DNA of 64,000 nucleotides from Siderastrea siderea (taxonomy: Eukaryota > Cnidaria > Anthozoa > Scleractinia > Rhizangiidae): assembly GCA_964030785.1 (NCBI GenBank), contig OZ034979.1:37809984-37873983 (forward strand). The letters run 5' to 3'. The translations under genes were made by a program, and so were the position numbers. The notes under the pieces are model-generated. The model ran no database searches, was not told where the DNA came from, and saw only the letters and a program-made list of their open reading frames with translations. Below, in pieces: positions 33,959 to 46,210 of the stretch (positions are counted from its first letter, which is position 1; each line of letters begins with the position of its first letter).

Positions 33959-36900
33959 TTACAGCTCAAAATCACTGTCTTCTTCTTCTGACTCTGAATT
34001 GTCAAGCTGCCAAACAAAACATAAAAAGAAATAATTAACAAATAATCGTTTTTCATAAAAAAAAAAAAAAAACCTTCCGAGCAGTACCTTTGTATGGAGC
34101 TATGAAGCTTGGTTCCAAGTTTTGAGTTTCTGGATGAAATCCCAAAGTATGACCATTCAAATGAAAGCTATTGAGAAATACTTCCCCACGTTGTTGTTTA
34201 TTATTCTGTACAAGGAGGTTCTACCTTTTGAGTTTGTGGATGAAATCTTCAAGTGCGACCATTTAAATGAAAGCTATTGAGCAGTACTTTAAAGCGATTC
34301 CGTTTATTTTTCACTACTGCTATTCAACAAATCTTAGGAGTTTTTCCAGTTGGACCTGACGGCGTTCCTAGGAGGTTCATTTCAGCTCACCTCCTCAAGT
34401 TCGTGTTCCTCGTAGAACTTTGTCAACAGCTTGCGCAGAGGAATAAGGCAGATGATGAAGAAAGGGAAAGATGGAGCCAGCATGGATAACTTGATGCCCA
34501 CCAGGAAAGCCAAAGCCAGCACTTGAATTATCGTGTAGCAGTGAATCTTTCTGGTTCTTACCTTGGGAATGAAAAAGAAAGGGAATTAGATTTTTTTAAG
34601 TGAACGACAGTGCTTAACATTTTCCATCTTTCACCCCAGAATCGTGCGTTGGACAATACTTATTCACGCATCATGCAAAACTGATTGTTTTGATTTACTG
34701 TATATACAACTGTTGCATTTTTTGGACACAGGGTTCATACCCTGAGTTTTAAAATTCCAGATTTTCCGGGACTCTTTCCACGACTTTTTAACGTTTTCCA
34801 TGATCTAAATTGGGCTTTTGTTTTTAAAAACTGTGAAGTAGATCCATATTGTGACCCAGTAGTTTCTCTTTTTGCTTTTTCATTCACAAACAACAACAAC
34901 AACAACGTCAACAACTGCTGAATAAATTTTGTACAATGAACCTCATTTTCCAAGATTTTCCACGACAAACGCTTAATTTCCATGACCCCCCAGGCCTGGA
35001 AAATGAAATCATAAAATACCATGACTTTCCAGGTTTTCTATGACCTGTGCCTGACTCCGTGACAACCCTGTGAATTCTCAGCGCAAATCTGTACTGGCAC
35101 TTCTATGACCTTGGCCACCTCTCAGCCAATTTTCTCGCTAAAATCCTCACGTTTCCTTGCTCGCAAGATCAGCACGCCCGCACGACCAGCTAGAAAGGGA
35201 CTGCAAGCAGTTTACCAATATTCCCTCAAATGTACTGTCACTGTGCTTGGTTAACATCAATTAACACAAAGACTGAAACTTCTCAATTCAAATTGCAGGC
35301 TCCTACGCAGCCGTTCTTAGGGTCGTCATGGGAGGAGCGTTACGTGAAGACCGTTGCGAGTAAACTCCTATCTCGTTTGTCCCGTGCTTTTAAAAACGTA
35401 CCTTTCTGACGTATCCAACATCTGGGTGGTGCTTACGCGGCATGAACATCATCACAGTCCTGTCGACCATCTGCAGCCCGGACAGTGAACAGATACCAAG
35501 GTACAGGAGTACACCAAAGAATATTGGAATTGGAATGAGATGCAGTCCAGGCGCTAACAGGATGGACAGACCTGAAAAAAGCAAGGACTAACATTACATT
35601 TCACTTTGCAATATCAATACAAGATGAAGTACAGGGGCGAGGGGCATCAAGAGAATTCTCGAGCAAGATTTGAATTAGAGCCCTGGACGTGGTGCTAACA
35701 AAATGGACAGACCTAAGACAAGAGTTGTTAACTTTTAAATTCTCTTTATATTGTCAACACATTGTCAAGCACAAAGGCGGGGAGAAGAGAATCACCAAAG
35801 AGGATTAAATTGGAGATGATACAAAGCCCTGGCGCAAATTGAGTTTACCAAAACCGCTGGATAAAAAGACAAAAAGACGCACTTATACAGAGTTAGACTC
35901 AGTCAGAAGTAATTTAACATTAGTTGGGGGAGCCCAAGCTGTATAAGCCTCATGGTTTCTTTGGATTTCCTCGCCATTTTCCTTTATGTAGTTCTTCTTC
36001 AACGATTCTGTAATTAACATTTGGTGGCAAATAAAGAAAAAACTGTGTATTGTTTTATTTCAGGATTCAACACTTTCCTTCTGGTATTTGTGAATATTTT
36101 ACTTCAGATTGAGAGTCACCATGTATAAATGCGCCTTTTGTCTTTCTATCCAGAGGTCTTGGTGAGCTCGAAGCTGGATGCTTGGAAGACCTGACTGTTT
36201 GTATTTTGTTCTCCAAGAACTTTTATGATTAAAAGCTGGTTCTAGACTGGAAAGGAAATCAGAGCCCTCTGAACTCACCTGTCAGGACGTGAATGATAAT
36301 GTTGGTGACTCTCTGCTCTTTGACTTCAATAAGACGCGGCTTTTCACCTGGCGCATGTGATGTACTCCAGATGGACAGCGCGTTCACATGAGAAGCAGAC
36401 CGCACGGTATCAGCGCACATCCATGGCAAACCCATCAGAGAACAGCCAAATGCTAACACTCCCACCACAACCAGGTCTAAGTTATAACCCGGTCCCTTAT
36501 CAAGGTGATGTTCCTTCTTGCTCAATAACACACCCGTCATCTCTGTCTCCATGAACAGCAAGATGCCGACAAACACCGCGGGGATGATAGCGGCAAAGAT
36601 CCACCCCATTGACATGCTAGTTTTCATTCCGCCAGGATTAATGAACCAATCCCTATCGGGGTGTGTCGGGTGGAAGCCTTCTGTGATTGGATTGTTAATG
36701 GAAACGTGTGGCGTGATGACTTTGTCTCCAAGAGCAAAATCAATCACAGCCATACAAACCATAGCAATGACAATGCCAGAGTCGCTGACAAGTCTCCTGG
36801 CCTGAAATAACACAAATGTGAACTTCCATTAATATGCTTTAAACGGCTACGTTGGCTATCAAATTGGTCATTGATTAAAATGAAATAAAAACGTTGAAAA

Positions 36901-39900
36901 ATATTAGCAAAATGTACTTTTACGTTTGTTTTGCTGATTTTGAGCCTTGTGAGTGTGGTTTTACAAAGTTGAAGTGAGAAGCCTGTCATTTGATCGGTGG
37001 TGCTGTTTATGAGAGCAAAATCTGCTAAAACGAGCAAAGGAGTATTTGCTTTTCCTTGGCTTTCTTGGACATGACAGAGACAGGAGCTACTAGGTTTTAC
37101 AATGTTGATGTGAGACTCAAAACAAACAGAACAACAAAGGAAAACACTAATATTTCCAATTGTTTTTATTTCCAAGCTATCGTCGAAAAAAATTTTTATT
37201 GAGAGAGCCGAATTTGAAAAATGGCACGGTAATTTTTAAATTGCTTTTAAAAAAGGCGAACAGTAAAGCTGTGATTTGACCTGTGGTGCTGTTTATGAAA
37301 GCAAAATGCGTTTCCAAAATGAGCAAAGAAATATTGCTTTTCCTTAGCTCTCATGGTACTGACAACAGATAGGAGCTGCTAGCTTTTGTCCCACAAAAAG
37401 AATCTCTTATACAAACCCTCTTTCCGAAGAAGTGACTAGTCCTGAACTTGCGCATGTAGAAAGCCACGAAGAAAGTTCCAAGCACCAAGATCGTGGAAAG
37501 CAAAGCGGTGTTAGGCTCTCCTTTCACGTCTACTCCACCAGCGGACTTTCCAGACCCCTTTCGGCTAAGAGGGTTCTTCTTGTATAACTGCAAAACAACA
37601 ATTTGTTATTACTTATATCTGAAAAACAAAACAAAACAAAACACTTCATTCGGTGAAAAACACCGCAATTAGTGGTAAGCCTCGAACCACTCAAGTGTTA
37701 TTATAAATTTAGAGTGGTTTTTTATCGAGTGTCAAAGGTAATGCTCGTTTGCTTTGGCTTTGCTTTACCAACCTCTATGATTGGCTAAAAACACTCGGAA
37801 CCAATCAGAAGTAACACAAAAACTGTCACTTGCTCGTACGCATTTTCCCGCACTTGTGGTGTCGCAGGAAAGGTTGATCAATCTCTTTACTTTATCGAAT
37901 GCGACTTGTCGTTTATGTTGATCGTTCAAGCTGGAGATTAAATATTCAGGTTAGGAGTGTAATTTTTGAACATCATCTCTATTACGTCCTTGAGCAACTC
38001 ATTCATGGTTCTATGGTACTTGATTCAAATATTTCAGTTTGTCTTCATTGAAGTTAATTTCAGTAGAATTTCACAAAGTAGCAAACCAGATGCAAACAAA
38101 GCCACATGTCATTCAAGCTTAGTAAACAAAAGTTCTTCTTAGAAGAGAGCAAGAAGATAGTTTTTCTTTTCTTTCTTTTTTTTTGTAGGAAATTTGCAAG
38201 TTTCTTCTAGATGATCTCCAAAATTAGCTGCACTCCCGATTTTGGAAAAGAAGTAAATAAAGTGTGACTAATCTGTCAGCATTAAATTGACTTTCTCTCC
38301 TTCGAGGGATGCCACATGCATACAATGTAATTTTTGAATAATGCGAGCTGTTGTTTGAGTTATCCCTCCTCAAGTAGTTAGTCCCCTTTTCCCGTCAAGA
38401 GTCATATTTTCCCGACGTTGGAGTTGGGAGACATGGACCACTTCGGACGTCATCATTTTCTGACCACAACAGATTGTTTTGATAAGTAGCCAACACAGCA
38501 AGGACAGATCCATCCACACGTGTGTCCATTTTGAATATCGACCAAATTCTGGGAGAGCTATACCAGAAAAAGTGTCCAATTCTAGGTGCAAAATTGGTGG
38601 TAAAATAGGCCGAGTCACCTAGTTGATCAATGTTCCATTCCAGGTTTTTTTGAAGGGCTGAGGCCAAAACTTTTCCAGTAGATAGAAAGGGGATAAAAGG
38701 TAGAAGATAAAGAGTACAGAAAGGGAGAGAAAAAGAAGAGAAAAAGAAAAGCAAAACAGGCGAGAAAAAATTGGAAATGAATCAGCAAATTTTGGGTTAT
38801 GCGCATGCGTAACAGCAAAATAATGTACAATTTACAACAGAAGCTGGTTTAAAATCTAGCTAAATTGTAAGAAAACGCTTTTATAGCAAAGCTTAGTGGC
38901 ATTTAGCAACATAGTTCTTAAAAAACCGCTTTAACAGTAAAACATGCGTTTTTTAAGAAAAAAAGTGGGACAGGAGGGGTTATAGGAAAAAAAACACCAG
39001 AAAAAATGAAGAGGCAAACCTCACCTTGACCAACAACGCAATTGGCTCGTAAATAAAGATTGCAGATATGAGAAGCTCAAATATGTCCTCCGTGAAGCGT
39101 GTGAAGTACTTGATCAAGAAACAACCTTCCAAGGCGACCACTCCAAACAGAATGATCATAACCCAGAATCCAATCCAACAGCGCCAAGTAAGAAACTCCA
39201 CATCATACTCCTTACAAAACTGAAATCAAATCAAAGCCAACTTAAATTTAATATTATTTTAACGCCAAAAATCTTAAAATATTTTCTCAATCTGATCAAA
39301 TTGAGGTTGCAGTTAAACTTCTACTTTGTGAAGTCTTAATGCCAAGTCCTAATTATTTTAGAGAAGGTAGATGCTAAATGTTCACTTCTTTTGCTGATTT
39401 TATGAAATCTGGAGTAATCAACCATTCGTGTTAGTGGACAAATTTTACTCACCAAAATAATAATTAAGTTATTGTGTCCAAGAATCCGTAGTAGTTTATA
39501 AAACTGTGAAACATCAAGTCTGGTAATCATTTTCAAGATTGGAAATAATCAATCCTGACGCATTTAAGTTATAGAGTAAGGTAGGTGAAGGTCGGTAAGG
39601 TGAAGGTAGGTAAGGTCAAGTCATACACAAGCCAAAGAGGCCCACACAGCGGGAGCTTATCCCAGTTTCTGTAGCATGAAGCAACTGAGAGTATTGCTAC
39701 TCCCCCCTGGATGGGATGCTAGTCCATTGCAGGGTTACCCCCAGCAGTATGACAGTATGTCGCTGTACCCATTTTATCCATGAAGCAACTGAGAGTATTG
39801 CTACTCCCCCCTGGATGGGATGCTAGTCCATTGCAGGGTTACCCCCAGCAGTATGACGTGGGTAGCCATTTTATACACCTGGGTGGAGAGAAACAATGCA

Positions 39901-42006
39901 GGGTAAAGTTTCTTGTCCAAGGAAACAACACGATGGCAGGGACTGGGCGTTGAACCACCAACCTCCACTACAACACCGCTCCCCACCCCCCCTCCCGCAA
40001 AGTTATAGAGTACTAACCCTTTTACAGTGATACTTCATGTTTTAATTTTTGCAATCAGGTGCAAATCGAAGCACTTTTCTCCAGCAATTAACAATGCTTT
40101 TCTCATGACATACCAGCCTCAATTTCCTCTGTTACCCTAAAGAAAAGGCAGACACTCATACTTACGTCATAAATACTCTGTTCAAAGACCAGTATTGGAC
40201 CAGTGGCTCCTATGATCATCATTGGCTGCCCAGCAAAAAGTCCTAATATTATGCTACATGCAGAGGCTGCAACAATCACTTCTGTCAACCCCAACCATTT
40301 ATCTGTCTTGTCCTCAAGGAGACCAGCAAATGCAATGTTTGTGGCAAATAAAGCAAAATAAAGGAAAATGGATGCAAGGAGGCTATGCAGATTGAAACCA
40401 TCTCTGAAATCACTGAGATAGAACTTGCCACGGCGCTTGATGTCCTGGAATAGCCCTCCGAAAAAGGTGCCTGTTCGCATCAAGGCAGAATCTCCTTCTG
40501 AATGAGATGATGAAGCTGGGGGAAATAGAAGGAATGATCAGAGTTGGAGCTAAACTTTGGAAAACCATCCACGATAAATTTCGTCAACTCCCCAAGATTG
40601 CCTTTAAAAAACATATTCATGATATACTGCTTTCTTTGACAATGGAGGCTGAGGATGGTTATGTTTAAGCGCCTATTCTACTGCAGAAAATCGATATTAA
40701 CTGATCAATTTTCCTATTTTTCATATCCTCTCTTCCTCTCCTCTATTAATTTTGTATTTGGTTTTCTGTAATTCCTGTAATTCTTGCCTGTAATTCCTAA
40801 AAGTTACCAATATTAATGTATTAAGTTATTTATCCTTATTTAATTGTTATTTATCCTTATTTGATTGCTGTACCTTTGTAGCTCCACCCACCTCAATTAG
40901 TTTCTGCTATTTGCGGGCAAAACCGAATCTTCAATTATCCAAATTTTAGTACTTAATAATTTTTGTATGTAATAATTTATGTATTTTTGTGAATTTGTGA
41001 ATAAACGTTGATATTCATATGTATGGATCAGTGACATCATAGAGGTTCTTACCAGCCTTAGCCATCTTTCTTCTAAGTGCAATGGCTCTGCTTTGTGCGA
41101 TGAGGATGGGAAGCAGGACATTACGATCCCAATTGCCTGGTGGCAATACCAGTGTGTCGTCAAGGAACTCATTTATGGCATCAAGCAGTTGCTCACGAGA
41201 ATCCGCACGGTATGCAACATCATGGAAGGCCTAGAACATGAGAGTGACAGAGACTTGAATGTTTGAAATTTCCAATTTCCAAACCATGGGAGAGTACCAG
41301 GGAAGGGGGGGGGGGGGCTACAACCCCTTGTCCACTACACGGGTGTGTATCACTAGATGGTATCCCATTCTTCCAGTTTTGGCCTTTTAGTCTGAAACAT
41401 GGTACACTTTTTGGGTTTTTAATGGAAATTTATGCACATGTGTTTCATAATTCCTTTTGCTACTTTGCCAGTCAATTGCCATAAGATACTTTGTATTTCT
41501 CCTTTCCAATTGAGGTTGTTATCAAATGAAACTCTTTAGTCTGAGATGGGGTAGTAATTAATTAGAGCACTTTTGGTCTGAGATAAGATAGGGTTGTGCA
41601 GCCACATTTTGGGCCAAAGAGCGCTGAATAATCTGTATGTTATAAGGTGCCATCTTGAATTACAAACTGGGCAAAGGGTTGGGGTGAGTCAAAAAAGAAT
41701 CCAACAGAGAGGGAGATAGGTTGAAAGAGGAAGGAGTGGGGGAGGGGGAGGGTAGTTCCAATGCTCTACTCTGCACATCCAAGATGGCAGCTTATAAAAA
41801 CGTAAGCGCTGCTTTCGTACATCAAAAAAACGCCTGTGCTGCAGGCTAAGGCAGGGTTTCCTAGGCCCAGTGGGACACCAACACCCAAATTTTTCCAAGT
41901 GCTATGCAGTGAATGTGCAAAGTCAACAAAAAAGGGGAAGTATTTATTAAAATGGTTAATGGATGAAATGCTATTGTCATCTGATCACCATCATCATCAC
42001 CATCAC

Positions 42007-42048
<42 letters not shown>

Positions 42049-45000
42049 AATCATCAGTCAGCTGCAGCACAGCTAAGTGCAAGCCTCTTCCAACTCTTTC
42101 TATCACTGACACCATCTACTTACCTGGTCTGACATCAAGGTGGCAATAGAACGGCCGATCTGATGGTATGATTCCTTGTTTGAGCTTGGACCCAACATGA
42201 CAAACAGGAACCTCACAGGGATGGGTACCTCTGTAACTGGTCCCAGATTACACCCCTTTGCAAGACGAACAAATGCCAGTACTGAGTGTTCCAGCTCATC
42301 AAGTGTTCCTACAAGAACAGTAGTAGCTTCTGCTCCCTCAGGAATTCTACGCTTCACGTCTGATTCTTGCTCATCCAAGGCAGCCTCCAATGCATGTGGA
42401 TCCTGTTTGTAAAAAGAATGGAAAATGTAACTCTGAGGAATTACATGTACAACCTATAAATCTACACACACACAATACAAATTAATGTAAAGTTAAAATA
42501 CAGACATCATGGTGTTCTTGTACAACACTCATTTCATCACATTATTTCTTATTTCTCCCGCTTCCCACCATCTCCTCAGTGTGTTTTTATTCTGGCTCCT
42601 GCCTCCTAGCTATTCTCCTGGGTTTCTATCTTGCTTTTCCCCCCAGAAATCTTACAAATAGAACTTAATAATTACGTGGTTATTTTATACAAACCTTCAC
42701 AGGCTGGCCATCTTTTGCATCATCAACTTTCAGTCGAATACTGCCATTTCCTATCCTCTCTCCTTCAGCAATGTAAGCTAAATTATCTGTCCCAAGTCCA
42801 ATTTTCTTCTTTTTCTTGGAAGACACGCGGCGTGACATGCCAGGCTGTTGATGTTGATGTCTGTGTTGCAGAAGCAGCGCTGTCAGGACCTTGTTACTAT
42901 CCTCCTGTTTCAGCTGGTCTGTGAGAACCATGTTTTCAACCACTGCCTGAGCTATGCTTGGTAAATCAAATTTCTCCAGGTCCAGCAGCACGGTGCCTAG
43001 AGAGCAACAACCATACAGCTTTTTCAGTAGGTCATATGCAAGATGCTGTCATTTTACTGCAAAAGCCATCATTCATTTCACTTCCCTTTCTCACAGTATT
43101 TCATTTAAATTTTGAAATCCCAAAATACCAACGAACTTAACCCTTTAAGCCCCTATGGTGACAAACATCTAATTTCTCCTCACAGAATTATTACTTGTTC
43201 AAACATACAGGTCATGAGAATAAAGAAAATGATCACCAATGATCAAATGTCTTGATTTTTGATCAAATTCTCCCAACTAGTAACATAAGAAATATAAGCA
43301 GAATAGTTAGGAGAATATGGATGTTAATATTGGGGATTAAAGGGTTAATAGTCCAGTTTCAAGTTCACCAACAGCACAGAATAAAAATATGAAAGATGCG
43401 TTTTGACGTGGTTAAGTTTCAATCTGACGCAGAATATGCATAAATTAACAGCAGGAAAGTGCTGAATTCTGAAATAAAACAATACACGGTGTTGTAAATA
43501 GTTCCTCTTCTCCCTGATATTTGGGAATATCTTAGTACTTCAGATTGACAGTTTTTGGGAATTTGAAACTGGACTTACAGGAAAAGAAAAACTGGATGGA
43601 CACTGGTGGTTGTAACTGGTAACATGAGCCATCATGAAAATGACCAATAAATGTTGTAGGATCAAACCCTCAGTACAAGCTGTGTATGAAAGGTGGAATG
43701 GGTGATTTGCTTGCTTATGTTTTCCAATCCTTGATGCCATTTACATTTTGAGTTTAGATTAGTTCATTGGGCTGTTTCAATCTGCTCTGATCGGCCTGTT
43801 TTTGGTTATACAACACTGAATTGAAACTGCTTAAGCCAATACCTTTTTCTAGTCCTTTCTTTAGCTCAAGCATACTATGGAATGTAAGTGAAGCTACATG
43901 TGGTCTCCCCCAGCGGTTAGAATCCTCAACGTTCTCTTCAAACTTAATCCACCTAGCAGTTTCTTTCCATTCCATTTGGTCCCCATTCTTTGTCAATTCC
44001 TCCAGCTCAACAAATGCCTGGAATTTAAGGAACAAAAGAATTTACTCATATGATCTCAAGTGCAAAAATTAATTTTTAATTTTTATTTTTATTTTTTAAT
44101 GTAATCTTGTCAATGACAGGAATGGAGCATAACCCAAATAAGCATTTTTTTTGTCTTTTTGCTGTAAAAATTATCAAATCGGACTGCATGCCATGTAGGC
44201 AAGAGAAAGACAAACAACAAAGTAGATAACATTAGATAACAAATTTTGTAAGTATACACAGTACGTAATGGACAGGGTAAACCTTGCAAATTGAGGGTTG
44301 AATACAACTGGCACACAATGGCCATTTGACAAGCTGTACCTTCTTCATCCTTTTAAGATTGTTAAAATAACAGTTTATAGAACTACATTGTAACTATACC
44401 TCATGTGGTTTGCGGTCATACACGGTGGGAAACTTCTCCAAACTAGCATTGATGTCAGTGCTGCTGAACAGAGTTTGCATTCCTGAAATCTTCCGTGGAG
44501 GTAAGCTGGGTTTCCTCCCTATAAGAAAAGATTAAAATGCTGTCTAATACCGTAGAATTCTGACACTTTTGGATTTTGCAGGCCAAAGGGGCCATTACTT
44601 TCGGGTAGCCATCATTTTGGGATGGTTGCAAAACGTTTGTACCATAATTCAGCAGTCGTTTTTCACAAAGAGGAAGCTTAACAGGAGATGAAAAGGTCAT
44701 TGAGGTTACAAGTTTAGTTTATTCATTGATCCATGTAAACAAAGCAAACTATAACAACATCGTAGTATTCACTGAAAATATTTTTCAATTCACACCTGAA
44801 AATGTTGTTCAACTCACTGCCAAGAACCTACCGCACTACTTGAAGAAACGTCACATTAAAATTAATACAGTAGATTTTTTATTTGAATTGTCACTTTTTG
44901 GACGGGACTGCTACTTTTGGGGGGATCACTACTTTCGTGGGGGTCGTTACTTTCGGGATGTAATAGAAAAGCCAAAAAAAAAAAAGTTACATTCGGGGAG

Positions 45001-46135
45001 CCGCTATTTTCAGAGGGGCCGTTACTCTCGGAATTCTACGGTATGAATTTACTGATAAGGTGGTTGGTAACTGTATATCTTATGAAGAAGTGATCAGCAC
45101 TTGGTATTAAAAAGTACATTCAAACTTTCAACCCTGATATTAGTGTTTCAAGCCTGATGTGTTCTTTGTTCCATGCTCATGACAAAAAATTGATACAGTT
45201 TACTTAATATGTTAAACAGTGTAACAACAGTGTAACAATCAGTGCCTACATTGTATTATACTCCAATGAAAAACATTTACACAGTCATGTATTAATCCCT
45301 AATACTACTTTACAAGTCTTAAGCAAACTCACTCCATCAAGCAATTATTGCAAATGTATTGACATTAAGACAATTTCCGCTGAACGTTTGAGCAGTAAGT
45401 GCAAAAATAAAGTTAGCAAAAAAATACTCATAGCATGGTAACATTTTGAATAAAAGAGAAGAAATTATAAATACTTAGGCTCCCAAGCTGACCCCGCGAG
45501 AGATAATTGAATTTGAAGTTATCCATATTTTAATTGAAAAGATGCTTCATGTCAGTTCAAAACAAAATGGTTAAGTGAGATGGTTCAAATAGTATTCAAA
45601 ATGTTACCGTGTTATGAGTAGTCTTTTAGTAAGTAATTTCTGCACTTATTGCTCAACTGTTGAGCGGAATCTGTCTTAAACATCTTTCACATGTACCCAT
45701 CAGTTTTCACTTTATCACACACATATTCATTTCCTTACGTCTTAACATTTTACTGGGAAACATACCTGTCACATCTACGTCAATTGGATCTATTTCTCCC
45801 AAAACGTTTCTCTCATCTTTGTCCATGATTTGTTCATGAAGAGCTTCTATGTCTTTCTGAGTCACTGATTTGTTTTGTATCCTGTCTTCTAGTTGTTCTC
45901 TTTCATGAATTGTTCTGTGGTGGCGAGAGTGGTGGACTTTGTCGCCCAAATCTGCAAGATGTCCTTGTGCAGCATGAGAACGACATTCCTCCCTAGTTGG
46001 CATTGCCAGTGGATCATGATGAGCTGGGACATCTTCGCTGTCTACTGAGTTGTGAGGTTCTGTTCCTTCATGGATTTTAGATAGGTAGCCTGCGCTTCGC
46101 CTCCTATCCACTGTACTGCTTCCGTCTTTAGCCAT
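33959..46135 (-). CDS. SLC4-family anion (Cl-/HCO3-) exchanger, complete
   Basis: Thirteen coding exons: 45766-46135, 44400-44518, 43843-44017, 42695-42996, 42124-42402, 41053-41230, 40166-40515, 39025-39219, 37417-37587, 36279-36801, 35402-35571, 34391-34561, 33959-34006. All have GT-AG borders and matching phases, giving 1016 aa. The cytosolic domain shows [41 protein letters not shown] and [10 protein letters not shown]. The membrane domain shows [56 protein letters not shown] and VKEQRV. Glu798 (METEMT) sits where human AE1 has Glu681; Na-coupled members have Asp, so Na-independent exchange is favoured. The AE1 KLIK site reads LLVK (653-656). The tail is acidic, ending DSDFEL. ATG 46135 is preceded by an in-frame TAG near 46186 and a 5'UTR acceptor at 46211-46212. 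Corals use SLC4 proteins in pH control and calcification; which paralogue this is cannot be told here. Confidence 0.95.
34085..34310 (+). repeat. Dispersed ~100-bp tandem repeat, locus 1
   Basis: About two units of a repeat built around GAGTCTGTGGATGAAATCC, GACCATTCAAATGAAAGCTA and TGAGCAGTACTTT. It lies in the last SLC4 intron. Related arrays are at 52725-52985, 57140-57433 and 59157-59330, all in the same orientation. Confidence 0.75.
34734..35074. mobile_element. Short inverted-repeat element with CAGGGTT ends
   Basis: Starts near CAGGGTTCATACCCTGAG and ends near GTGACAACCCTGTG, with the phrase TTTTCCACGAC / CCATGACTTTCCAGG repeated inside in both orientations. The ends resemble hAT-type MITEs but I could not find a matching target duplication. 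Lies in an SLC4 intron. Confidence 0.45.
39660..39985. repeat. SINE-like repeat with an internal tandem duplication
   Basis: A segment of about 80 bp (from ATGAAGCAACTGAGAGTATT to CCCCCAGCAGTATGAC) occurs twice, 104 bp apart, in an intron between SLC4 exons 7 and 8. The downstream part is a GC-richer non-coding block. The composition is like a dispersed SINE, but no RNA polymerase III boxes were confirmed. Confidence 0.5.
40534..41030 (+). mobile_element. 5'-truncated LINE tail in an SLC4 intron
   Basis: From 40534 to TAA at 40668 the plus strand encodes 44 residues beginning [20 protein letters not shown] and continuing [11 protein letters not shown], the pattern of the extreme C terminus of LINE reverse transcriptases (GAKLWNxxP..LRxLPxxxFKxxIHxxL). 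An AT-rich 3' untranslated segment with TATTTATCCTTATTTAATTG repeats runs to about 41030 (GAATAAACGTTGATATTCAT). It is antisense to the SLC4 gene. Confidence 0.7.
41985..42052. repeat. (CAT)n microsatellite
   Basis: About 20 CAT/CAC triplets in an SLC4 intron. The poly-His and poly-Asp open frames across it are artefacts of the repeat. Confidence 0.9.
44550..45041. mobile_element. TA-flanked MITE in the first SLC4 coding intron
   Basis: Perfect inverted ends CCGTAGAATTC (44550-44560) and GAATTCTACGG (45031-45041) with TA outside each. The interior repeats TTACTTTCGGG-type phrases. No coding capacity. Same general class as the element at 33285-33742 (CCGTA ends, TA target). Confidence 0.75.
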
Positions 46136-46210
46136 TGTCAGATGCTTTTGGCAGGAGACTGCACAGTCAGCCTTAACAGACTTCTATCCGATGCCCTACT
46201 TCACAGTAAC
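46136..46210 (-). promoter_or_regulatory. SLC4 5' untranslated segment and its splice acceptor
   Basis: Upstream of the SLC4 ATG, a long T-rich tract ending TTGCTGTCAG|GTTACTG puts an acceptor at 46211-46212, so the leader continues in an upstream non-coding exon. A possible candidate is a short segment near 46874-46906 followed by GTAATTTC, but that is weak. The in-frame TAG near 46186 rules out a longer N terminus from this exon. Confidence 0.55.

Noticed and set aside
41836..42132. Poly-His / poly-Asp open frames
   Set aside because: They are translations of the (CAT)n microsatellite inside an SLC4 intron.
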